This document shows, in pieces, positions 28,332 to 37,311 of a DNA stretch of 64,000 nucleotides. The stretch's first letter is position 1. Each line of letters begins with the position of its first letter. The DNA comes from Niastella vici (lineage in GTDB: Bacteria; Bacteroidota; Bacteroidia; Chitinophagales; Chitinophagaceae). Where the stretch lies: NCBI RefSeq assembly GCF_002077945.1, contig NZ_LVYD01000102.1, positions 310,001-374,000 of the forward strand, written 5' to 3'. The notes beneath the pieces are model-generated. The model did no database searches. It saw only the letters and a program-made list of their open reading frames with translations, and was not told where the DNA came from. Position numbers and translations under genes: made by a program.

Positions 28332-28994
28332 ATGGAGCTACAAAAGAACAGCGATTTGGTTACAGTGGGAGTAGTCGATGACCAACAACTATTTTTAAGA
28401 TCTATTTGCACCCTGATTAACTCGTTTTCCCAATTTAAAGTGCCAATGGACGCTTTAAGTGGCCAGGAAATGTACAAAAAGCTGGGAACCTGCGAACAGG
28501 CGCCAGACATAATGCTGCTAGATGTGAACATGGCCGATATGGATGGAATGCAAACAGCTAAAATGCTGGCCAACAAATATCCTGCAATGAAGCTGGTTGC
28601 CTTATCGACGAAGGACGATGATGTTAGCATTATCGGCATGATCAGGGCAGGTTGTTGTGCCTACCTTGTCAAAGACATTCATCCTGATGAACTGGAAATA
28701 GCATTGACAGAGATTTATGAAAATGGTTATTATAACAATGATGCGGTAAATCTTGAGCATCGCCGCAAAATTGCCCTCCATTATCTAGAAAAACAACCAA
28801 AATTCACAAACCGCGAACTCGAGTTCCTGAGGTTTGCTTGTAGTGACCTCACCTACAAGCAAATTGCCGGTGAAATGTGCCTGTCAGAAAGAACGATAGA
28901 TGGCTACCGCGATTCCCTGTTCGAAAAAATGAAGGTGCAAAGCCGGGTAGGTATGGTGCTGGAAGCATTACGCACCGGATTAATCTCTCTTTAA
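28332..28994 (+). CDS. LuxR/NarL-type response regulator
   Basis: A 220-residue response regulator. The frame is open from 28251, but I place the start at 28332 (MELQKNSDLV), because the receiver domain begins immediately after. Receiver features: acidic pair D16-D17 (VVDDQQ), phosphoacceptor D64 (IMLLDVNMADMDG), and the late Lys in YLVKDIHPDE. The C-terminal GerE/LuxR helix-turn-helix contains LTYKQIAGEMCLSERTIDGY. It is the natural partner of the propeller histidine kinase at 30933, although the C11 peptidase and a small gene lie between them. It follows the opposed repeat arrays, which could be its binding region; that link is speculative. Confidence 0.93.
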   Translation: MELQKNSDLVTVGVVDDQQLFLRSICTLINSFSQFKVPMDALSGQEMYKKLGTCEQAPDIMLLDVNMADMDGMQTAKMLANKYPAMKLVALSTKDDDVSIIGMIRAGCCAYLVKDIHPDELEIALTEIYENGYYNNDAVNLEHRRKIALHYLEKQPKFTNRELEFLRFACSDLTYKQIAGEMCLSERTIDGYRDSLFEKMKVQSRVGMVLEALRTGLISL

Positions 28995-29020
28995 TTCTTT
29001 AACCATTAATATAATAAATC

Positions 29021-29446
29021 ATGGAAAAGCAAAAAGGGCTTTTTATGCAGCTCGGAACTAAAAAGGGTGACTTTGAATACACTATTGACAAAGTGAAAAT
29101 CTCAAAAGTAATTATCCAAAAGAGCGATGACGATGCCGAAGAAAGCAATACCTATTCTTTTTCAGTCAATTTTACGATTGGCAATGTAAAAAAACTGAGC
29201 ACTCCTGAGGATATCGAAGTCATCAAGAACACCTGCATTAAGGAAGGCCTCACATTCTGGCCGCTGACCGATGATGAAACGGAGATTAAAAAACCAGAGG
29301 CGTTAGAGGTCCGGGTAATAGGCGATCCTGAAAAAACGAAAGCTACCGTAAACGTGAGTTTTGGTTTTGATCCCGGAAAAGTGAATAACTCGGCCGGGAA
29401 AGTGCTACTGGCTACAGACCCATACCTGAAAATATTTGCAGAGTGA
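29021..29446 (+). CDS. Hypothetical beta-rich protein between response regulator and C11 peptidase
   Basis: A 141-residue protein without signal peptide or TM helix, so probably cytoplasmic. Alternating strands (FEYTIDKVKISKVIIQKS, YSFSVNFTIGNVKKL, ALEVRVIGD, ATVNVSFGFDPGK) suggest a small beta-sandwich or beta-barrel. I recognise no family. It starts 26 bp after the response regulator, so the two are likely co-transcribed. Its TGA stop (29444-29446) abuts the convergent stop of the C11 peptidase (29447-29449) in the palindrome TGATCA. It might be a partner or substrate of that peptidase; this is inference from position only. Confidence 0.82.
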   Translation: MEKQKGLFMQLGTKKGDFEYTIDKVKISKVIIQKSDDDAEESNTYSFSVNFTIGNVKKLSTPEDIEVIKNTCIKEGLTFWPLTDDETEIKKPEALEVRVIGDPEKTKATVNVSFGFDPGKVNNSAGKVLLATDPYLKIFAE

Positions 29447-30934
29447 TCAAATCCCCAGTCTATCCTTAGCAAATTCGCGCACAAACCGGGTCCAGGGTTC
29501 CGATATTTTTATGGTATTGGAACCTGCCGGTTCTTTAAAAAACAACGCATACAGAGCTGTTTGGGGGTCGGTATTTACCGTACCTGGGAAAAAAGTAGCC
29601 AGGAATTGCGGATTTTGCGTACAGGGCTTGCATGCAGGATCTGGTTTACCCAACAAGGCCGATGTCAGGAATGCCAGGTTGCAATTCAGCCTGATCTGTT
29701 CAAGTTTAACCAAAACAGCATCCATTCTTTTATCACCTAGCTTATTAAATTCAATTTTTAAAAAGGAAATGACCAATAAGAGATCAATGATCCCTTTTCG
29801 CGAATCAACCATATCCAGGCAATTCATTCTGGCATTGTCAACAGCCGATTTGAAATCGGGATTTCTTTTAGTGTGGATGCTTAATAAAATGGTACCCAGT
29901 TCATCAATTACATCATTAATACCTCCAGTTCCATAGAAGTAAAGATCATTAGCACTGATGGCTATTTTTTCTTTTTCGTATACCAACGTTGAATCGAGCG
30001 CGAGCATCTTCTCCAGGTAGGGTTTTGTATATTTTTTATGAAAATTGAACACGACATTCCCGGCCAGTTCCCGCAGGTATTTCTTTACTGCCAGTGCATC
30101 ATTTGCTGTAGGTTTATCAAGCAATCGCAGCTTGTTAAAAAAAGAAGTATAATTAAACCCGGATATGGGGATGGACGTTTCCGCTGCAACCAAAACCGAC
30201 ACACTGTCTTTTAAATAATAACCTATTTCAAAAACCTGGCAATAACAGGTTGAAGCAATAACAATCTCTGTTTTTTGTTCACCAAGCCCCGATAAAGCCT
30301 CATTTAACTGCTTTCCTGAAATTACTTTGAGTAAGTCTTTTAAGATCGCCGTTTCCTTAACTGCAAACACCTTCTCTGCAAAACGAACAGGCTTTGAAAG
30401 CGCCTGGGAAAAATCAGCCTCCAGTGATAAATTAGCCTGCAAATAATGTATCATCTCTATCGCTTGCTGCAGCCCGATCGCCTGGCGGCATTTTTCAGGA
30501 TCCGTTACCGGTTCCGGATCGAAGATCTCGGAAAATAAATTCTGCTGGGCAATGCTGTTTGAAATATCCGGAAAATAGCCCAGGCCGGCTCCATGCCCCC
30601 AAAGGATCAACGTATGCCAGGTAGCCTTAACCGGCTTAACCCTGTCGCGGAAGAACCCCTTCAGCGTTTCCGGATCATACAGATCGCACGGCTCCTGTAG
30701 GGCTGGCTCGGTTATCGCAGGCATTCCGTTATAATATTCAACAACGGAACAAACGCCTTTCGAACCGGGGTTATCGTTAGTAAAATAGGTAAAAACAATA
30801 AATTTGAGCTTATCGCCGCTGATCCTGATCTGCTTTTTCACAGCCAGTATCAACTCATCATATTCCGGCTCCCATTTTTTATTATATTGTGCTATGATGG
30901 AGATCTTCCAGTCATAAACAGTTTCTTGCGCCAT
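29447..30934 (-). CDS. Clostripain-like (family C11, caspase-fold) cysteine peptidase
   Basis: A 495-residue protein without a signal peptide. Residues 106-119 (WHTLILWGHGAGLG) match the C11 His segment (usually LILWNHGSGW), giving catalytic His 114. Residues 223-243 (TEIVIASTCYCQVFEIGYYL) match the Cys segment (usually DACLM...E.AYELKD), giving catalytic Cys 230. The usual Asp two residues before Cys is Ser here. VLVAAETSIPISGFNY fits the following conserved strand. The C-terminal half (about 280-495) is mostly helical with no recognised domain and ends RFVREFAKDRLGI. It is probably intracellular, unlike secreted clostripain. Its start codon overlaps the kinase start on the opposite strand. 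C11 enzymes cut after basic residues; the target here is unknown. Confidence 0.78.
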   Translation of the reverse strand: MAQETVYDWKISIIAQYNKKWEPEYDELILAVKKQIRISGDKLKFIVFTYFTNDNPGSKGVCSVVEYYNGMPAITEPALQEPCDLYDPETLKGFFRDRVKPVKATWHTLILWGHGAGLGYFPDISNSIAQQNLFSEIFDPEPVTDPEKCRQAIGLQQAIEMIHYLQANLSLEADFSQALSKPVRFAEKVFAVKETAILKDLLKVISGKQLNEALSGLGEQKTEIVIASTCYCQVFEIGYYLKDSVSVLVAAETSIPISGFNYTSFFNKLRLLDKPTANDALAVKKYLRELAGNVVFNFHKKYTKPYLEKMLALDSTLVYEKEKIAISANDLYFYGTGGINDVIDELGTILLSIHTKRNPDFKSAVDNARMNCLDMVDSRKGIIDLLLVISFLKIEFNKLGDKRMDAVLVKLEQIRLNCNLAFLTSALLGKPDPACKPCTQNPQFLATFFPGTVNTDPQTALYALFFKEPAGSNTIKISEPWTRFVREFAKDRLGI

Positions 30935-33929
30935 GCGGTTAGTTTTGTTTTATAAGATAACCATTTTAATAATATTATTTTCTTTTCTGGAAAGTAATGC
31001 ACAACAAATCAGTTTCCTGCCGCTCACCAAACTGAACCGGAAAGACTTACTACCGAGCCTAAATGCCCGAAAAATAGTAAAAGACAACCTGGGCTTTATC
31101 TGGGTAGCTACGCAGGATGGACTTTACCGTTTTGACGGCCGACATTCCGTATATTTTACACACAATGAAAAAGACCCGCGTTTCGCCCTTGGCGGCACAG
31201 ACATCTTCGACCTGGCTATTACTGAAGACGGCCGCTTTCTGTGGGCATTAAGCAATAATGGAACTATAACAAGAATAAATATTTTACAGGGCATCGTCGA
31301 CCGCACCGTTACGTTAACCGCCGCTGCCATTTGGGCCAAATCATTATGTACGGCCGGTAACTACCTGTATGCCGGAACCGCCGAAGGGCTGGTTTACCGC
31401 ATCGACAACCGGAATGGAGCTGTATCCCCCCCCTTGTCGCTCGGGAAAGTATTGGGCCATGGCGGTTCAGTAGATAATATTATAGCAGGCCCCGATCAAC
31501 AAATTTACCTGCTGGTATCTGGTTTGGGCATTATTATAACTGATCAGGACCTCAGGCATATCCGCACATTGAACCCTGATCAGTTTTTCCCGGGCAGCAA
31601 AGTAGAATTTTTCGATTATGTCATTTATAATCATTCGGTTATTATATCCAGTAATGCAGGGTTATTGGTGTTGAACATGCCAGCGAATCAATTGAAACCG
31701 GCAGCGCAGGTGATGCCCCCGCAAGCCAGGAAAATGCTGCCCAAAAAGATCGACTGCATGACCGTATCGGGTGATATTGCCTATTTCGCAGGCGACCAGC
31801 ATCTGATTGAAGTAAATTTACAATCTGGTAATTACCGGCAAATTATTTTCAGCAGAAATATGGAAGATCAGGATTGGTTGATATTTACCAGTTCACTGTA
31901 TTTTGATGGCGTAAGCCTTTGGATCGGCAGCCAGTATGGTACCGGCTGGATCAAAGATGTACACACACCGTTTACCGCTTTTTATACCTCAAAAAATACC
32001 CCATCAGAAAAACTGGAGCATTGTATGACCCTGTTCCATACTGATACGGCAACCATCTATGCCTGTACAGACCATGGACTGTATAAACTTCAAACCCATA
32101 CCGGCAATCTGCAGCGGGTTTCCGAAAGAAAGCAATACTATGCCGGTATCGACGTAAAAGGCAGAGGTATTATTGCCTCGGGCCCACATGGCACCGAAGC
32201 GTTTGACCACAACGGAAATAAAGCAGCGCTTCAACGAATGTTTCCTGAGCTGACAATATTAAAGAACGAAACGCTGGTTGCCATGGAAACCATCCGCGAT
32301 TCATTGTATTTTTTTTCCGGTTTTAACCCGACGAGCTTGTTTTGCTGGGATCGGGTAAGGCGGCAGATCCACCGCCTTCCTTCATCCGGAATGGGCGGAA
32401 GCCGCAAGGGGTATTTCGTTAAAAAATTATACGCCAGTACAAAAGGCAAGCTGTGGATACTTTTTGATGCAAGTATAAGCATATACGACCCAGCTAACGG
32501 CAATGTGCAGGAGCTCACACTGTACCCGCCAGGTGAAACCAGTGCGCTGAGCATTTTAATGGACGTTTGTGAATCATCGAACCGATACTGGATAACCGTT
32601 TATGGGAAAGGCATTGCCCAGCTTATCCAAAATGGTAAGATCGAGCAGCTATATAGCATAGCGGAAGGAGTACATAACCTGTGCCTTTACAGTGTATTAC
32701 CTCTTAACGACAGTATCATTATTGCCAGCAGCAATGAAGGTTTAACATCCGTAAACCTGCATACCAGGCAGGTTCGTAATTTTTTTGAAGAAGACGGTTT
32801 ACATTCCAACTACTTTGAACAATTCAGTAGCGACCAGCAGAGCAACCATATTTTCTTTGGCGGATTGAAGGGGCTGACTATGATCGATAGAAAAAAATTC
32901 CATATTGACAATGGCAACTCACACCTGTATGCGAAATCGGTAAGCCTTCAAAATAGCAGCGGTTCACTCGATACCTTCAGTACTTTATTCAACCAGATGA
33001 TCGTTCCTTCCACCACTATACAGGTAGCGTTTAATTTCTGTTCGGTCAACTTCAGCACGCCGGAAAAAGAAACCTTTTTTTATCGCATTACTGAGGTAGA
33101 CAGCAGCTGGATCCCGATCGGTCATCAAAATTCCATTTCCCTTATCGGCTTATCACCGGGCGCCTATACCGTACAGGTAAAAAGCAGTGAAAGCAATAAA
33201 ACCGCCGGGATGCATCCATTGCAGTTAAAACTGATCTGGTTGCCGCACTGGTATCAGACCTGGTGGTTTAAAGCCGCTATCCTTTTATTGATAATTGTCT
33301 TAACCTACCTGGTCTTTAGTTATCGCATCTACCAAATGAAGAAAGAACAGCAGATCAGGAAAGGTATTGCCAGCGATCTGCACGACGATATCGGCAGCAC
33401 GCTCAACGCGCTGAAAGTATATTCGCACCTTGCCCGCCGGGAACCGGGAAAAGAAGAACATATGATCCAGATCGAAGAATCACTGGCCCAGGCATCCAGC
33501 GGTCTCCGCGATATGCTATGGACGCTGGATGACAATAATGACACTATGAGTGGCATTATGGAGCGGATAAAGAAATTTGCCATGCCACTGGCCATAGCCA
33601 ATAATATCGAACTGCAATATGCGGTGAATGATGAACAGAACCAGCCCGTCAGCAAAACAGAAAAAAGGAACCTGCTGATGATCGCCAAAGAATCGATCAA
33701 TAATGCAATTAAATATGCCCAGCCCAAAACAATCCTGATCAGGCTGGAATACAGGAACAACCTTAAAAGCCTCATTATCTCTGATGACGGCAAAGGATTT
33801 TCGATAAACATGTCAGGTGAAGGAAACGGGCTAAAAAACATTCGCTATCGCGCCGCACAAATTCACTTTGAAACAATGATAACCTCCACACCAGGCAAAG
33901 GCACTGCAATAAAAGTCTGGAAAAAATAA
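30933..33929 (+). CDS. Two-component sensor histidine kinase with periplasmic propeller
   Basis: A 998-residue membrane kinase. It has a signal peptide (1-23, ends SNAQQ), then a double beta-propeller region (about 25-670; DNLGFIWVATQDGLYRFDG, FFGGLKGLTMIDRK). A Y_Y_Y-type sandwich (about 680-770) and one TM helix (about 779-797) come next. The cytoplasmic HPK7-type kinase has His 817 in SDLHDDIGS, an N box (ESINNAIKYA), G1 (DDGKGFS), G2 (GEGNGLKN) and G3 (TPGKGTAI). It has no receiver or DNA-binding domain, so it needs the separate regulator at 28332. Its ATG (30933-30935) overlaps the C11 start by two bases; a TTG five codons in is an alternative start. Confidence 0.92.
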   Translation: MRLVLFYKITILIILFSFLESNAQQISFLPLTKLNRKDLLPSLNARKIVKDNLGFIWVATQDGLYRFDGRHSVYFTHNEKDPRFALGGTDIFDLAITEDGRFLWALSNNGTITRINILQGIVDRTVTLTAAAIWAKSLCTAGNYLYAGTAEGLVYRIDNRNGAVSPPLSLGKVLGHGGSVDNIIAGPDQQIYLLVSGLGIIITDQDLRHIRTLNPDQFFPGSKVEFFDYVIYNHSVIISSNAGLLVLNMPANQLKPAAQVMPPQARKMLPKKIDCMTVSGDIAYFAGDQHLIEVNLQSGNYRQIIFSRNMEDQDWLIFTSSLYFDGVSLWIGSQYGTGWIKDVHTPFTAFYTSKNTPSEKLEHCMTLFHTDTATIYACTDHGLYKLQTHTGNLQRVSERKQYYAGIDVKGRGIIASGPHGTEAFDHNGNKAALQRMFPELTILKNETLVAMETIRDSLYFFSGFNPTSLFCWDRVRRQIHRLPSSGMGGSRKGYFVKKLYASTKGKLWILFDASISIYDPANGNVQELTLYPPGETSALSILMDVCESSNRYWITVYGKGIAQLIQNGKIEQLYSIAEGVHNLCLYSVLPLNDSIIIASSNEGLTSVNLHTRQVRNFFEEDGLHSNYFEQFSSDQQSNHIFFGGLKGLTMIDRKKFHIDNGNSHLYAKSVSLQNSSGSLDTFSTLFNQMIVPSTTIQVAFNFCSVNFSTPEKETFFYRITEVDSSWIPIGHQNSISLIGLSPGAYTVQVKSSESNKTAGMHPLQLKLIWLPHWYQTWWFKAAILLLIIVLTYLVFSYRIYQMKKEQQIRKGIASDLHDDIGSTLNALKVYSHLARREPGKEEHMIQIEESLAQASSGLRDMLWTLDDNNDTMSGIMERIKKFAMPLAIANNIELQYAVNDEQNQPVSKTEKRNLLMIAKESINNAIKYAQPKTILIRLEYRNNLKSLIISDDGKGFSINMSGEGNGLKNIRYRAAQIHFETMITSTPGKGTAIKVWKK

Positions 33930-34059
33930 CCCGAAAGCAATTCCTGTTGGGCGATCCGCTGCCATAATAATAAAAATAATTTATAAAAAAACAGGTCTTT
34001 TAACGGGTTGTCTCCCGCTCATGTGGTTGCTACTTTTGGGTGAACCAAACCCCCGAACC

Positions 34060-34770
34060 ATGCCAGAAGATCAAATTCCATTAAGCGGCACCAATTTAGC
34101 CTACACAATCGCCACTATTTTATTTGCATTAAGTCTTATTTCGGAACGAATTGCCAATTTATATAAACTCTACTGGCGCAATTTGCGAAATAAACGCACA
34201 GCAATAGGAGAAGAAAAATTAAGGGAAAGAAAAGTAATGTGGACAGCATTGGTTTGTGGCTGGATCGTAGCTGTGATCGGTGGCGCGGATCTTTTTACGT
34301 TACTGAGCTCCGGGAAACTGATCGACATTTTTAATGCAGGCTTACCAGGCAAATTCAGGTCATATATTGGCTTTTTCCTGTCGGGCATATTCATTAGCCT
34401 GGGCTCAAAGTTCTGGCACGATATGCTGGATATTGTACTACAGTTCTCAAATTTGAAAAAATTTCAGGCCGACCAGCAACAACAGGAAACGCAGATCACG
34501 CAAACGCAAACGGCATCAAACAGGGCCAGATTTGAGAAGATCCTTATAGAGAAAACAGCAAATGTGCTTCCCCGGTTACAACAGTTGGAAGGCTTCTCAG
34601 GCTATGATGTGAATTCCGAAAATGGTCAAATGACTGTGCAGTTGAAGTTCCTTAACAAGCTCCCTGACGGGACCGATAAAGAATGGATATATAATTATTA
34701 TGAACCAGACACTGTGATATTTGAAAACCTTAATAACAACGTATTTCTAAATGCAACTCAATCCCGGTGA
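34060..34770 (+). CDS. Three-TM membrane protein of unknown function
   Basis: A 236-residue protein; the frame is open from 34021, but a start at 34060 (MPEDQIPLSG) gives a cleaner N terminus. Three TM helices are visible: NLAYTIATILFALSLI, VMWTALVCGWIVAVIGGADL and YIGFFLSGIFISLGS. A Gln-rich linker (QADQQQQETQITQTQTA) leads to a C-terminal domain of about 80 residues with beta strands (GYDVNSENGQMTVQLKFLN). I do not recognise it. It is the first gene of a three-gene operon and overlaps the trypsin-like gene by 20 bp, implying translational coupling. It could be a membrane anchor, substrate or pore controlled by the protease; this is inference. Confidence 0.82.
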   Translation: MPEDQIPLSGTNLAYTIATILFALSLISERIANLYKLYWRNLRNKRTAIGEEKLRERKVMWTALVCGWIVAVIGGADLFTLLSSGKLIDIFNAGLPGKFRSYIGFFLSGIFISLGSKFWHDMLDIVLQFSNLKKFQADQQQQETQITQTQTASNRARFEKILIEKTANVLPRLQQLEGFSGYDVNSENGQMTVQLKFLNKLPDGTDKEWIYNYYEPDTVIFENLNNNVFLNATQSR

Positions 34771-35407
34771 CCGCATTATCAATACCCGGAATGAATTGAC
34801 GAACAATTACGGTACTGCTGGCGGGGTGGTAAAAGATGGTAATGGGAACCTGGTAATGTTAACCTGTTTTCATTGTGTTTTTACAAGCGGAATGTTCTGG
34901 ACCGATAGGGACCCCAATGATACCGTATCGGCAGTCAGTTTTTCAATCGGCAATGGTTACACTTCCGCGGGCTTTGTAGAACAAACCCAGCTCGATGACC
35001 GGGTAGATATGGCATTGGTACGTCCCACAACAGGCCATATTTTAAACACAAACATTCCTAAAGTCGGCAAAACAAATGGCCTCCGCTTTCTTGGCGAAAA
35101 TGATAAAGGAATAGTGCAGCTTAAGAAATATGGAGCAACTACCAATGAAACCACTGGGGTGTTCGATGGGTTCATTCCTCAGTTTGGAGCGATATACCCA
35201 GGTGAAACCAGTTTTCATTATCTCGACAAACTCATCAAGATCATCAGCCCAAACGGGAGAAAATTTGCGGATCAGGGAGATTCCGGGGCGCTCGTACTGG
35301 ATGAAAAAAACCGGGTAGCCGGTGTGATCGTAATGGTTGGCGGCAACACCTCCTATGCCATTCAGGCTGGTATTATTGAAACACGTCTTAATGTAACATT
35401 TATATGA
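34751..35407 (+). CDS. Cytoplasmic trypsin-like serine protease
   Basis: A 218-residue chymotrypsin-fold protease with a complete triad: His 41 (LTCFHCVF), Asp 86 (DDRVDMALVRP) and Ser 178 (ADQGDSGALV). The N terminus (MQLNPGDRIINTRNELTNN) has no signal peptide or TM segment, so the enzyme should be intracellular. That is unusual for this fold but typical of proteases in bacterial conflict and signalling modules. It overlaps the upstream TM gene by 20 bp. Its stop overlaps the ATG of the next gene (ATGA at 35404-35407). No regulatory domain is fused, so control must come from its partners. Confidence 0.88.
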   Translation: MQLNPGDRIINTRNELTNNYGTAGGVVKDGNGNLVMLTCFHCVFTSGMFWTDRDPNDTVSAVSFSIGNGYTSAGFVEQTQLDDRVDMALVRPTTGHILNTNIPKVGKTNGLRFLGENDKGIVQLKKYGATTNETTGVFDGFIPQFGAIYPGETSFHYLDKLIKIISPNGRKFADQGDSGALVLDEKNRVAGVIVMVGGNTSYAIQAGIIETRLNVTFI

Positions 35408-37212
35408 AAAAACTAACATTTCCCATTTTTCTTCTTCTGGCCAGCCTCCAAAGCATGGCGCAAAACAAAACAATTACATTGGATTACAGTAAACCATTAA
35501 CCATCGACTCGCAAAAAGTAGATGTTACGAAACCACTTGTAATACATGCCACGAATTGTAAAAGCAGTATTACAAATCCGCTTAAAATTGAAATATTATA
35601 CGGCAATGCCGACAAGCCATCACAAACCCTGGTATGTGATAAGGACATCGCTGTTGATATTCCTGCTATTTTTAAAACCGATGGCGCCAAACAGGAAATT
35701 ACGGTATCTATCAGGGCCGACAAAACAAAAGCAGGAGATAATGAATTGACCGTTTCATTTAAAATAAAACCTGATGGCACACTAACTTCAGCCAGCCAGC
35801 AAACGCCCGATGGCAAACCAGGGACAGCGGGCACGCCCCTGCCTGAATCAACAGTGGACTTTGTTAACCCGGCTTATTTAACGGCTGTTTACAAAGCGCC
35901 GGACAATTGCCGAAAACCGGTCGTTACCTACAACCCCTGCTGTAATATATATGCAGTCAAAGACAATGAAACCACAGCAGACGAAAAGGAATACCTCAGA
36001 TATTACAGCAGGCTCTCAAAAAACAAAGGGGTGGTGTTCCTGATCAAAAATTTCAACACGTTTAAATATGACATAACCCTGAGCAATACTTTCGACAATA
36101 ACGTTACAGAAGAACCCGCATTGTTTAAAACCGTTTTTACCCTGATGTCGCCTTCAGCAGTAGCAGCAAAAACACCCGGCATGGAAGCTGAGCTAGTGAG
36201 ACTCGTAAAACTGAATAAAGACCTGAAGAACTACCTTGATAAAAAAATGAATGATGGGGACTGCATCAGTTCAACTGATTTTGAAACGGAGAAAAAAGCC
36301 ATTGTAGACAAAATCAAAACAGAATTCAAAACAGCCGGCGATGTACTTAATTTTGACGATCCTTACAACACGGCTAAAGACAAATTCATAACTACAGAGA
36401 GATTAAATAATCCAGCTTATTCTTCGGCCGATTTTAATAAACGGATGCAAACAGAATACAGCCTGCCTGTAACGCCCGACAGCATTGTGACGGAAACAAA
36501 AAAAATACTTCGCCTTCTTGTAAACACCAGTTTTGAATACCAGTACAATGTGCCGCAGCTGCAAAATGCAGATGCAATAACTTTTAACCTGAACATAAAA
36601 CCAAAAGAAGGGATCAATGCACCGGTACATGTAACCGATCAGCCGATCACTATTCCCATCCGGTTTGGCTGGAAGGTAGACTTCACCACCGGTGTTTATT
36701 ATTCTTCCATGCGGAATGAGAAGTATGCGCTTCGTGACGTTATCCAGGGCGACTCTGTGATTGGCAAAGACCTTGTAAAAGAAGGCGGGGATAACTTTGG
36801 AAAATCATCGGTTGGGATTAATGCGCTTATGCATATTTTTCCGAGGTTAGGCCATGTTCAGCCCGCATTGAGCCTTGGCGTAGGCACCTCACTAGACCTG
36901 AATTACTCATTGTTATTAGGTGCGAGCGTAATATTGGGCCGCCAAAACAGATTTGCGTTATCTGCAGGAGCAAACTGGAGCAGCATTAAAACATTATCAG
37001 CAAAGTATCTGGATGATAACGGCAAAATGGTGCGCCAGGTAAAAACCGTAACATCAATCGATATGCATAGCAAAGTTAAATCAGGCTTTTTTGTAAGTTT
37101 AACTTACTCACTGGGATTAACCAGTAAAACACAAAAAGTAGCCGGAACAGAAAACACTGCCAAGCCGGAAGCGGCGGATAAGAAAGATGAGAAAAAAGAG
37201 GAAAACAAATAA
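35404..37212 (+). CDS. Exported protein with C-terminal barrel-like domain
   Basis: A 602-residue exported protein: signal peptide MKKLTFPIFLLLASLQSMAQ, then a beta-rich domain (about 22-130), a Pro/Gly/Thr-rich linker, and a helical stretch (about 270-380; LNKDLKNYLDKKMNDGD). From about residue 415 a string of amphipathic strands (ITIPIRFGWKVDFTTGVYYS, HVQPALSLGVGTSLDLNYSL, SGFFVSLTYSLGL) looks like an outer-membrane barrel. It ends in a charged tail (EAADKKDEKKEENK). No family is recognised. The 4-bp ATGA overlap with the trypsin-like gene implies coupled translation. It would place one operon product outside the inner membrane while the protease stays inside. Confidence 0.82.
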   Translation: MKKLTFPIFLLLASLQSMAQNKTITLDYSKPLTIDSQKVDVTKPLVIHATNCKSSITNPLKIEILYGNADKPSQTLVCDKDIAVDIPAIFKTDGAKQEITVSIRADKTKAGDNELTVSFKIKPDGTLTSASQQTPDGKPGTAGTPLPESTVDFVNPAYLTAVYKAPDNCRKPVVTYNPCCNIYAVKDNETTADEKEYLRYYSRLSKNKGVVFLIKNFNTFKYDITLSNTFDNNVTEEPALFKTVFTLMSPSAVAAKTPGMEAELVRLVKLNKDLKNYLDKKMNDGDCISSTDFETEKKAIVDKIKTEFKTAGDVLNFDDPYNTAKDKFITTERLNNPAYSSADFNKRMQTEYSLPVTPDSIVTETKKILRLLVNTSFEYQYNVPQLQNADAITFNLNIKPKEGINAPVHVTDQPITIPIRFGWKVDFTTGVYYSSMRNEKYALRDVIQGDSVIGKDLVKEGGDNFGKSSVGINALMHIFPRLGHVQPALSLGVGTSLDLNYSLLLGASVILGRQNRFALSAGANWSSIKTLSAKYLDDNGKMVRQVKTVTSIDMHSKVKSGFFVSLTYSLGLTSKTQKVAGTENTAKPEAADKKDEKKEENK

Positions 37213-37311
37213 TCGTATAACTAAAGAACAGGCCGGTACTTATAAATGAATTTTTATTTATCAAGCCATGCAATATGATTATTAATTTATCTGTAAAGAC
37301 CTTCAACCGAT

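Noticed and set aside
29436-29936. 166-codon plus-strand frame antisense to the C11 peptidase
   Set aside because: Begins within the stop region of the small gene and reads as a complement of the peptidase C terminus.
34060-34770. Bacterial gasdermin next to a protease
   Set aside because: The protein has three N-terminal TM helices and a short tail, unlike the soluble gasdermin fold.
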